In this document: piece by piece, positions 1-5,977 of the stretch
Numbering within the stretch: the first letter of the stretch is position 1
How the letters are laid out: each line of letters opens with the position of its first letter
Source: Actinomycetota bacterium
Lineage (GTDB): Bacteria > Actinomycetota > Thermoleophilia > UBA2241
Direction: 5' to 3'
DNA length: 5,977 bases
NCBI GenBank assembly: GCA_003132645.1
Contig: PKYM01000173.1
Location: 6,547-12,523 of the forward strand
Made by a program: the position numbers and the translations under genes
The notes under the pieces: model-generated
Database searches by the model: none
What the model saw: only the letters and a program-made list of their open reading frames with translations
What the model was told of the DNA's origin: nothing

Positions 1-708
1 TCGGAGAAGCCGACCAAGTTCGGCATCTACGCCGAACAGCTCGACGAGGCCGTCGCGGTCGCTCGCGAGTGTGACCTGATCATCGACACGGTCGGAGTGC
101 ATGTCTGCCATCAGATGCACTCGGCTGAGCTGCCGCAGCTCGACCACGCGCTGGCGGTCGTCGCGGCCATGGTCGAACGGTTGCAGGAGGCCGGCTGTCC
201 GATCGAGGAGATCAACACCGGCGGCGGTCTGGGTGAGCCGATGATGGAGGGCGAGACCAACCTCGATCTCGACGCCTGGGCGGCGATCGTCGCGCGTCGG
301 CTGGGGCCACTGGGGGCGACGATCGCCACCGAACCCGGGGAGTTCTTCTTTGCGGCGAGCGGTTTGCTGCTCGCCGAGGTGGCCACGGTGGAGGATCGCC
401 TGGGGACGACCTTCGTGGGCCTGAACGCCGGCTGGAACACGGCGCCGGCGCGCTTCGTGTGGGGCGAATGGCTCGAGATCGTGCCCGCCGTGGACCCGCT
501 CGCGCCCCGTGGGCAACGCGTGACGATCGCCGGCCACATCAACGAGGCGCCCGACCTGTTTGCCGAAGACTATCCGTTCCCGGTGGTCGCCGAGGGCGAC
601 ATCGTGGCCATCCTGAACCTCGGCGGCTACTGCCAGGCCGCCGGCGGCCGGCATTGCCTGCGGCCGGTCGCGCCGGCCGTCTACTTCGACGACCGCCTGG
701 GGGAGTAG
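1..708 (+). CDS. Fold-type III PLP-dependent decarboxylase, diaminopimelate decarboxylase-like (5' end missing)
   Basis: The reading frame is open from base 1 to the TAG at 706-708, so this is the last 235 residues of a protein that should be about 400-450 long. The PLP-binding lysine lies upstream of the window. Landmarks in order (fragment numbering): TKFGI near 5-9, GVHVCHQMHS at 32-41, the PLP-phosphate loop TGGGLG at 73-78, EPGEFFF at 111-117, a beta-barrel segment GHINEAPD at 178-185, and GGYCQAAGG at 208-216 with the conserved tyrosine. These match the alanine-racemase-fold decarboxylases (LysA, ornithine and arginine decarboxylases). The EPGR arginine of LysA is glutamate here (EPGE), and the cysteine of the CESGD motif aligns with asparagine (NEAPD). 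The His-Ile-Gly-Ser block is also altered. These changes argue against ordinary meso-diaminopimelate decarboxylation, so I infer a decarboxylase or related PLP enzyme of unknown substrate. It is cytosolic; the active form in this family is usually a dimer. Confidence 0.85.
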   Translation, partial: SEKPTKFGIYAEQLDEAVAVARECDLIIDTVGVHVCHQMHSAELPQLDHALAVVAAMVERLQEAGCPIEEINTGGGLGEPMMEGETNLDLDAWAAIVARRLGPLGATIATEPGEFFFAASGLLLAEVATVEDRLGTTFVGLNAGWNTAPARFVWGEWLEIVPAVDPLAPRGQRVTIAGHINEAPDLFAEDYPFPVVAEGDIVAILNLGGYCQAAGGRHCLRPVAPAVYFDDRLGE

Positions 709-717
709 CCGGCCGCC

Positions 718-743
718 GCCCGGCCACAGCGCCCGGCTACAGC
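718..743. repeat. Two-copy 13-bp tandem repeat at the convergent gene ends
   Basis: GCCCGGCCACAGC (718-730) is followed directly by GCCCGGCTACAGC (731-743), with one mismatch, and a partial third unit GCCCGCTCG follows. The second copy contains the TAG stop codon (737-739, minus strand) of the small DUF6504-like gene. It is probably a local slippage duplication; no role is evident. Confidence 0.6.
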
Positions 744-997
744 GCCCGCTCGAGAAACCAACGGCGCCGCGGCCGGTCGAAGAACAGGTCGAACACACGT
801 CCTTCGGCGACGACCCTCAGGTAGCGTCGGTCGACGCGCACCTCGTCGCTCCACCAGCCCGTGTCGATCGACCAGCGCTGCAGCACGCGTTCGACGCGCC
901 AGCGACGGTCGTGCCACTGGAAGGCCTTGGGCGCGCGCGTGAGCGGACGCCAGGCGACGGTGATCGGGGTGGGCAGACCTTGGGCCACTTTCGTCAA
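737..997 (-). CDS. Small DUF6504-like protein, predicted SOS-inducible
   Basis: This gene encodes 86 residues, starting at TTG (997-995) and ending at TAG (739-737). The pattern FQWHDRRWRVERVLQRW (26-42), a GWW at 47-49, a YLRVV strand (59-63), then FDLFFD and a final RWFLERAL resemble the DUF6504 family. Those are small beta-rich proteins of unknown function with conserved tryptophans. From memory, family members often sit beside Y-family polymerase (ImuB-like) or DnaE2 genes in actinobacteria. The TTG start is chosen because GAGGGA lies 8 nt upstream and a strong promoter sits just beyond; an in-frame stop at 1027-1025 excludes a longer protein. A GTG three codons in (988-986) is the alternative start. 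The promoter carries a perfect LexA box, so expression after DNA damage is expected. No signal peptide, membrane segment or catalytic motif is visible. The gene lies 121 bp downstream of a repair nuclease on the same strand and converges with the decarboxylase gene across 28 bp. Confidence 0.75.
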   Translation of the reverse strand: MTKVAQGLPTPITVAWRPLTRAPKAFQWHDRRWRVERVLQRWSIDTGWWSDEVRVDRRYLRVVAEGRVFDLFFDRPRRRWFLERAL

Positions 998-1005
998 CTC
1001 TCTGG

Positions 1006-1011
1006 TCCCTC
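1006..1011 (-). promoter_or_regulatory. Ribosome binding site of the DUF6504-like gene
   Basis: GAGGGA on the minus strand lies 8 nt before the TTG at 997. It is what decides for this weak start codon over the GTG three codons downstream. Confidence 0.55.
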
Positions 1012-1031
1012 GGCACGGATCGTGTCAGGGC

Positions 1032-1060
1032 AGCGTATGGCGAACATGTGTTCGTGTCAA
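1032..1060 (-). promoter_or_regulatory. Sigma-70-type promoter of the DUF6504-like gene
   Basis: On the minus strand there is a perfect -35 box TTGACA (1060-1055), exactly 17 bp of spacer, and a TACGCT -10 box (1037-1032) fitting the actinobacterial TANNNT form. The expected transcript start is near 1025, giving a leader of about 28 nt before the TTG codon. The LexA operator fills 14 of the 17 spacer bases and abuts the -35 box, a placement that would block RNA polymerase when LexA is bound. Confidence 0.8.
1041..1054. promoter_or_regulatory. LexA operator (SOS box)
   Basis: CGAACATGTGTTCG is two perfect half-sites, CGAAC and GTTCG, separated by ATGT. It matches the GAAC-N4-GTTC operator bound by LexA in Bacillus and in mycobacteria and other actinobacteria. 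I saw no second site of this quality in the window. Its location inside a good promoter, 44 nt from a start codon, makes chance occurrence unlikely. Confidence 0.88.
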
Positions 1061-1078
1061 GCCGGCGATCGCGCAAGG

Positions 1079-1115
1079 CGGGGCGGGGACCGGGCGGTCG
1101 CGCGAGCAAGCCCCG
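1079..1115 (-). terminator. Possible GC-rich stem-loop after the nuclease gene
   Basis: An outer 6-bp stem (CGGGGC at 1079-1084 with GCCCCG at 1110-1115) encloses a small GACC/GGTC hairpin at 1088-1099. It starts 4 nt past the stop codon of the nuclease gene and ahead of the SOS promoter, where a terminator would insulate the two genes. No T-run follows on the minus strand, so it would not be a canonical intrinsic terminator. In DNA this GC-rich the pairing could be accidental. Confidence 0.3.
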
Positions 1116-1118
1116 TCG

Positions 1119-3059
1119 CTATGTGACGGGCGACCCGTCGAGGGCCAGCGCGGCCTGCTCGGCCGACACTTCGGGTCCGCTCGCCGCGGCTGTACCGACG
1201 CAGAGCGGCAGCCGCTTGACGAGTTCGCGTGCCGCGGCCTCGCGCAGCTTCAGCGGCGTGTCGGATGCGGGCAGGTTGATGACGTTCACCGCTTCGCGGT
1301 GGTGCCGCAGCCAGCCGGCGACCAGCAGGATCTCGTCGATCGTGTCGACCGGCAGCGGCGGCGTCGGCGGCGTCGCCGCGTAGACCTCGCTCACGAGCCC
1401 GAGAGCGGCCTCAGGCGAGAGCTCGCCGGGTCGCAGCGAACACTCCCCGACGATGCTGCCCGCGGCGATGCTGTAGATGCTGACTCTGCCGGCCTGCCGG
1501 GCCGGATAGACGAGCAGGGCGTAGGCCCGGCAGGCGCTGCGCAGCTTGCCGACCGTACGAAGCGCCTGCTCGAGCGAGTCGCGCCACGTCTGCAGGCGGG
1601 CGGCCTGCTCGAAGGCCAATTCGGCGACGAACTCGGACTGGCGACGCGCCAGCTCGCGGTCGAGCTCGCGGCCGTCGCCGTGCAGCACCCGGCTGACCTG
1701 CGCGACGGTCTCGCCGTACTCGCCGTTCAGCGTGCCGCGACAGGGGGCGAGGCAGGCGCCGATGTCGTGGCGCAGGCAGGCATGCTCGCGCTCGCCGTCG
1801 GCATCGCGCAGATGCACGCAGGTGCGCAGCGGGTAGACGGCGTTGAGCAGATCGACCAGGCGTCGTGCGAAGCCGGCGCGGCGGAAGGGTCCGGCGTAGA
1901 GGGCGCCGTCGTCGCGCCGGTTCGGCGTGGCGTAGAGGCGTGGGAACCGGTCGGTAGTGAGCTTGACGTAGTGGTAGCTCGAGACGCGCGTGCCGTGCTG
2001 GTTGTAGGGCGGGCGGTGCTTGCCGATCAGTCGCGACTCGAGCAGCAGAGCGGCGAATTCGGAACCCGTCTCCAGGACGTCGATGCGATCGAGCAGCTCG
2101 AGCGCCTGGCGGGCGCCGTAGGCCTGGCGCTGCAGAAAGTGGTCGCGGGCCCGCCGGCGCAGGTTCTCGGCCTTGCCTATGTAGAGCTCGTGACCGCGGG
2201 CGTCGCGCATGATGTACACGCCGGGGCGGGTCGGCAGGCCTTCGGTGAGCACGATCTTGTGGTAGTTGCGCCGCGCTCCCGGCTCGCAGAGACGCACGAC
2301 CTCTTCGAGGGTGGTGATTCCCTTTTCCTGGAGTCGGGCCAGCAGCAGCAGGAGGATCTCGCCCGTCGCGAGAGCGTCGTCCAGGGCCCGGTGGCTCGGT
2401 TTGACGGCCGTGTCGAAGCGCTCCGCGAGGGCGGCGAGTGAGCAGCGCATGGGTGCCAGCAGGCGGCGGGCGAGGCGCAGCGTGTCGAGCGTGGGTCGCG
2501 GGAAGGTGCGGCTCATGAGCATGCTCAGCTCGTAGTCGAGAAAGCCCAGGTCGAAACGCGCGTTGTGGGCCACGAGGACCGAGTCGGCCGAGAACGCAAG
2601 AAACCTCGGCAGGACCTCTTCGATGGGCGGCTGGCCGACCAGCATCGCGGCGCTGATGCCGGTGATCTCGGTGATCTTGGCCGGCACCGGCTGCCGGGGA
2701 TCGACGAGCTGTGAGAAGGTCGCGACCTGGCGACCGTTCTCGATGCGCACGGCGCCGATCTCGGTGATCTTGGTGAAGCCGGGGGTGCCGCCGGTGGTCT
2801 CGAGGTCGACGACGGTGAAGGCGACGGTCGACAGGTCGCGGCGCTGCGCGCGCCAGGCCTCGAGGCCGACATGGAACGGCCCGTCCCAGACGAGCCGTTC
2901 ATCGTCGCGCACGATGTCGGAGACGAGGGTACGCATGAGCTCGGGCGGACAGTTGGCCACCCTGAAGAGGCGGGGCCAGACCTCGCGGTAGTCAAGAGGC
3001 TCGCCGGCCTGCTCAAGGAGAGCGACCAGCTCATCGACAGTCATGAACGCTAGCTGCAC
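1119..3059 (-). CDS. DEDDh exonuclease / GIY-YIG (UvrC-like) fusion nuclease, Rv2191-type
   Basis: This 646-residue protein joins a proofreading-type 3'-5' exonuclease to a UvrC/Cho-like incision module. Residues 1-75 are a helical extension that may be a winged helix. The exonuclease at about 79-245 has VVDLETTG (D85, E87), AHNARFD (D170) and SHRALDDA (H223, D228), the full DEDDh metal-binding set. The GIY-YIG domain at about 274-355 has PGVYIM (279-284), LYIGKAENL (292-300), and the LLLESRLIGK block with its glutamate (341). It continues as in the N-terminal half of UvrC: cysteines C414, C428, C436 and C440, spaced like the Fe-S ligands of E. coli UvrC, then a UVR-like helix at about 474-497. 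The RNase H-like and helix-hairpin-helix domains of UvrC are absent, as in Cho. Length and order match mycobacterial Rv2191 (about 645 residues, from memory). A cytosolic role in DNA repair or lesion processing is inferred. The start is GTG at 3059; an ATG at 3044 is possible, and neither has a clear Shine-Dalgarno sequence. No LexA box precedes it. Confidence 0.93.
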   Translation of the reverse strand: MQLAFMTVDELVALLEQAGEPLDYREVWPRLFRVANCPPELMRTLVSDIVRDDERLVWDGPFHVGLEAWRAQRRDLSTVAFTVVDLETTGGTPGFTKITEIGAVRIENGRQVATFSQLVDPRQPVPAKITEITGISAAMLVGQPPIEEVLPRFLAFSADSVLVAHNARFDLGFLDYELSMLMSRTFPRPTLDTLRLARRLLAPMRCSLAALAERFDTAVKPSHRALDDALATGEILLLLLARLQEKGITTLEEVVRLCEPGARRNYHKIVLTEGLPTRPGVYIMRDARGHELYIGKAENLRRRARDHFLQRQAYGARQALELLDRIDVLETGSEFAALLLESRLIGKHRPPYNQHGTRVSSYHYVKLTTDRFPRLYATPNRRDDGALYAGPFRRAGFARRLVDLLNAVYPLRTCVHLRDADGEREHACLRHDIGACLAPCRGTLNGEYGETVAQVSRVLHGDGRELDRELARRQSEFVAELAFEQAARLQTWRDSLEQALRTVGKLRSACRAYALLVYPARQAGRVSIYSIAAGSIVGECSLRPGELSPEAALGLVSEVYAATPPTPPLPVDTIDEILLVAGWLRHHREAVNVINLPASDTPLKLREAAARELVKRLPLCVGTAAASGPEVSAEQAALALDGSPVT

Positions 3060-3065
3060 CGACTC

Positions 3066-3094
3066 ATCGTAGCGCGTCTGGAGCGCATTACCAG
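3066..3094 (-). promoter_or_regulatory. Possible promoter for the nuclease gene (leaderless transcript)
   Basis: TACGAT (3071-3066, minus strand) fits the TANNNT -10 form. Seven bases past its last base is 3059, the first base of the GTG start codon, so the transcript would be leaderless. That would explain the missing ribosome binding site. The -35 region 17 bp upstream (CTGGTA, 3094-3089) matches TTGACA at only three of six positions, so the call rests mainly on the -10 box and the missing Shine-Dalgarno. Confidence 0.45.
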
Positions 3095-3174
3095 TTTTGC
3101 GGGCGCGGGGCCGGCCACGTCGTTTGTCGCGCGAGCGCGCCGGGAAACCCTTAAGCTCCAGAGCGCTCCAGACG
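3075..3174. repeat. 12-bp inverted repeat flanking the divergent intergenic region
   Basis: CGTCTGGAGCGC (3075-3086) is repeated perfectly in inverted orientation as GCGCTCCAGACG (3163-3174), 76 bp away. The left arm lies in the spacer of the proposed nuclease promoter. The right arm lies about 50 bp before the dehydrogenase start and overlaps a direct repeat of GCTCCAGA (3155-3162 and 3165-3172). Paired operator half-sites for a shared regulator are conceivable, but the regulator is unknown. Confidence 0.4.
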
Positions 3175-3226
3175 TTCGCCTTCGACAGGCACGCGACCCG
3201 GGGCCGCGGGCGAAAGGCAGGCCACG

Positions 3227-4084
3227 ATGAGCCAGACAGAGACGGTCAGGGGCCGCACGGTGATGGTCACGGGGGCGACCGATGGCCTCGGCCTGGAGAC
3301 CGCGCGAGAGCTCGCCTGCCGCGGCGCACGGGTCATCCTGCACGGCCGCAACGCGGGCCGCGCCGAGGCTGCGCGCCGCGAGATCCGCGCGTCGAGCGGC
3401 AACGATGAGGTCGAGGTGGTGCTGGCCGACTTCGCCTCACTGCACCAGGTGCGCATGCTTGCCGACGAGGTGCGCGGCCTGACCGACGGCCTGCACGTCC
3501 TGGTCAACAACGCGGGCGTCTACCAGGAACGCCGTCACGTCACCGAAGACGGTCTCGAGACGACCTTCCAGGTCAACTACCTGGCGCCCTTCCTGCTCAC
3601 CAATCTGCTGCTCGACCTCCTGCTGGCCGGGGCGCCCTCACGCGTCGTCGTGGTCAGCTCGGCGGTCCACCAGAGAGCGCCGGTCGACCTGGACGACCTG
3701 CAGGGCGAGCGGCGCTACGACGGCTATTCGGCCTACGGGCTGTCGAAGCTGGGCAATCTCCTCTTCACCTACGAGCTCGCCGAGCGGCTGCGGGGCAGCG
3801 GCGTGACGGTCAACTCCCTGCACCCCGGCGCCGTGGCGACCAAGCTCCTGCGCGCCGGCTTTCGCTCGTCTGGCGGCCTGAGCCCGCGCGACGGCGCCCA
3901 GACGGCCGTCTACCTGGCCGCCTCTCCCGAGGTCGAGGGAGTCACCGGCAAGTACTTCTTCGACAAGCGCGTCGCGTCGTCGTCGCCGGCCAGTCACAGC
4001 CGCGAGTTGCGGGCCGCCTTCTGGGAGCGCAGCGAACTACTGGCCGGCCTGGCCGCCGACGAACCGGCGAGCGCGACCGCCTGA
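3227..4084 (+). CDS. Short-chain dehydrogenase/reductase (SDR), retinol dehydrogenase-like
   Basis: This is a 285-residue classical-type SDR that would reduce or oxidise a carbonyl/alcohol pair with NAD(P)H in the cytosol. Visible motifs: the dinucleotide loop TGATDGLG (15-22), an arginine at the end of the second strand (HGRN, R41) suggesting NADPH, an acidic AD at 67-68, NNAG (94-97), the active-site asparagine in FQVNYLAPFLLT (N117), VVSSAVH with the catalytic serine (144-145), YGLSK (Y170, K174) and HPGAVAT (199-205). The FQVNYLAPFLLTNLLLDLL stretch and the YSAYGLSKLGN context resemble the retinol dehydrogenase / WW-domain oxidoreductase / protochlorophyllide reductase-like SDR group. The real substrate cannot be read from sequence. 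The ATG start is preceded by an AAAGGCAGG purine-rich stretch (3213-3221). It is transcribed divergently from the nuclease gene, and the next plus-strand gene starts 131 bp after its stop, so it is probably monocistronic. Confidence 0.9.
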   Translation: MSQTETVRGRTVMVTGATDGLGLETARELACRGARVILHGRNAGRAEAARREIRASSGNDEVEVVLADFASLHQVRMLADEVRGLTDGLHVLVNNAGVYQERRHVTEDGLETTFQVNYLAPFLLTNLLLDLLLAGAPSRVVVVSSAVHQRAPVDLDDLQGERRYDGYSAYGLSKLGNLLFTYELAERLRGSGVTVNSLHPGAVATKLLRAGFRSSGGLSPRDGAQTAVYLAASPEVEGVTGKYFFDKRVASSSPASHSRELRAAFWERSELLAGLAADEPASATA

Positions 4085-4111
4085 CGACACGCTGATAGAC
4101 TGCGGTCGTGC

Positions 4112-4128
4112 GGCCCGCCTGCCGGGCC
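4112..4128 (+). terminator. Stem-loop downstream of the SDR gene
   Basis: GGCCCG (4112-4117) and CGGGCC (4123-4128) form a perfect 6-bp GC stem around a 5-nt loop, 27 bp past the SDR stop. CCCC and then GTTAGG follow, with no T-run, so termination would have to be non-canonical. Its position between two genes that look separately transcribed is the main support. Confidence 0.35.
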
Positions 4129-4203
4129 CCCCGTTAGGCTGCCCCGAGCCGTGGGTAGATGAAGACCGCGTCGGAGAGTCCGATCCTCAGAGGGTCGTGC
4201 CGT

Positions 4204-4209
4204 AAGGAG
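4204..4209 (+). promoter_or_regulatory. Ribosome binding site deciding the Hsp20 start
   Basis: AAGGAG lies 6 nt upstream of the GTG at 4216. The in-frame ATG at 4159 would add 19 residues and has no comparable site, so the GTG is preferred. Confidence 0.8.
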
Positions 4210-4215
4210 TCGTTC

Positions 4216-4643
4216 GTGGACCGAGACAAGTTGCATCGCGAGGTACTGCGTACCTTCGACAACGCCTGCATCAGTCGCAGCGCGCAGTATTCCAGCAGGG
4301 CCGGCTTCGTGCCGCTCGCCGACGTCTACTTCGAGGAGGAGTCGCGTCAGCTCGTAGTGCGCTTCGAGTTGCCGGGCCTCACCCGCGAGGTCATCCAGCT
4401 CGAAGTCGAGCCGCGCAAGGTGGTGGTCCATGGCCGGCGCAGCTTCTCCGGCGGCGACGGCCGCGTCTACCAGCAGGTCGAGATGGACTACGGCGACTTC
4501 GAGCGCCACATCCGCTTCGCGGTCGACATCGACGTCGACGCGACCGAGGCCACCTACGAGGCTGGCATCCTCGAAGTCAGGCTGCCGCTCGTCGCCGACG
4601 AGCCCCGCAAGCAGCGCATCGAGATCAGGATCGGGGGTGAGTC

Positions 4644-4647
<4 letters not shown>
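4216..4647 (+). CDS. hsp20: Small heat-shock protein, Hsp20 / alpha-crystallin family
   Basis: This is a 143-residue ATP-independent holdase that would bind unfolding proteins in the cytosol and keep them refoldable or degradable. A short N-terminal arm (1-32) precedes the alpha-crystallin domain (about 33-125): [23 protein letters not shown] (33-55), the KVVVHGRR strand (68-75), and the family signature A-x-Y-x-x-G-I-L at 112-119 followed by EVRLPL. The C-terminal tail has an I-x-I anchor (IEI, 135-137), which docks neighbouring dimers in Hsp20 oligomers. The usual lysine after the VxLP motif is leucine here. The start is GTG at 4216, supported by AAGGAG 6 nt upstream; starting at ATG 4159 would add 19 residues before the Hsp20-like region. 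The stop codon overlaps the lon start codon by sharing GTGA (4644-4647), so translation is probably coupled. No CIRCE or HAIR (HspR) element was seen upstream, leaving heat-shock control undefined. Confidence 0.92.
4633..4637 (+). promoter_or_regulatory. Ribosome binding site of lon, inside the hsp20 coding region
   Basis: GGGGG, followed by TGA, resembles the GGAGGTGA complement of the 16S rRNA tail and ends 6 nt before the GTG at 4644. It supports that start and the coupled reading of hsp20 and lon. Confidence 0.6.

Positions 4648-5977
<1,330 letters not shown>

Noticed and set aside
790..803. Second LexA-like site, CGAAC-ACAC-GTCCT
   Set aside because: The right half-site has two mismatches, including one in the core GTTC, and it lies inside the DUF6504-like coding region away from any start.
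1065..1072. GCGATCGC palindrome between the nuclease gene and the SOS promoter
   Set aside because: It is an 8-bp palindrome expected by chance in DNA this GC-rich, with no repeat of it in a meaningful position.
861..2441. 526-codon open frame on the plus strand opposite the nuclease gene
   Set aside because: It is an antisense shadow of a GC-rich gene. Its translation is low-complexity, rich in R, G, A and V, and shows no family motif, while the minus strand encodes a complete nuclease with all catalytic motifs.
4096..4101. TAGACT as a -10 box for the hsp20-lon operon
   Set aside because: No acceptable -35 box lies 16-18 bp upstream, and the leader would exceed 100 nt. TAGGCT at 4135-4140 fails on the same -35 ground.
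4159..4215. 19-residue N-terminal extension of Hsp20 from ATG 4159
   Set aside because: There is no good Shine-Dalgarno before this ATG, whereas AAGGAG sits at the right distance from GTG 4216. The extension adds nothing that resembles Hsp20.
4085..4215. CIRCE (HrcA) or HAIR (HspR) heat-shock operator
   Set aside because: I looked for TTAGCACTC-N9-GAGTGCTAA and CTTGAGT-N7-ACTCAAG patterns and saw neither.
3994..4509. 171-codon minus-strand frame across the SDR-hsp20 junction
   Set aside because: It overlaps two well-supported plus-strand genes and has no recognisable motif.

Overview
This is a very GC-rich window with long, tightly packed genes and a strong preference for codons ending in G or C. 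It looks like an actinobacterial chromosome segment. Three things support this: a DEDDh exonuclease fused to a UvrC-like GIY-YIG nuclease (the architecture of mycobacterial Rv2191), a palindromic SOS box of the Gram-positive/actinobacterial type (CGAAC-N4-GTTCG), and what looks like a leaderless GTG start. The class cannot be fixed from the sequence; a deep-branching actinobacterial class is as plausible as a classical one. I see no insertion sequence, phage gene, CRISPR array, tRNA or rRNA.

Layout. (1) 1-708, plus strand: C-terminal 235 residues of a fold-III PLP-dependent decarboxylase related to diaminopimelate decarboxylase, but lacking two of that family's substrate-site residues. (2) 737-997, minus strand, converging on gene 1: an 86-residue protein resembling the DUF6504 family, with its own promoter. 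That promoter has a consensus -35 box, and a perfect LexA operator fills most of its 17-bp spacer. (3) 1119-3059, minus strand: the 646-residue DEDDh/GIY-YIG/UvrC-type nuclease, with four Fe-S-type cysteines and a UVR-like helix. (4) 3060-3226: a divergent intergenic region with a probable leaderless promoter for the nuclease and a 12-bp inverted repeat. (5) 3227-4084, plus strand: a classical short-chain dehydrogenase/reductase. (6) 4216-4647, plus strand: an Hsp20 small heat-shock protein, joined by a 4-bp stop/start overlap to (7) 4644-5977, plus strand: the first 444 residues of ATP-dependent Lon protease, which runs off the window.

Two themes link the genes. The minus-strand pair is a DNA-repair neighbourhood: a damage-inducible small protein beside a repair nuclease. 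The plus-strand pair is a proteostasis operon: a holdase chaperone made together with a AAA+ protease. The best lead is the LexA-controlled promoter of the small DUF6504-like gene. The protein families themselves appear to be known ones; I do not see a clearly undescribed multi-gene system.
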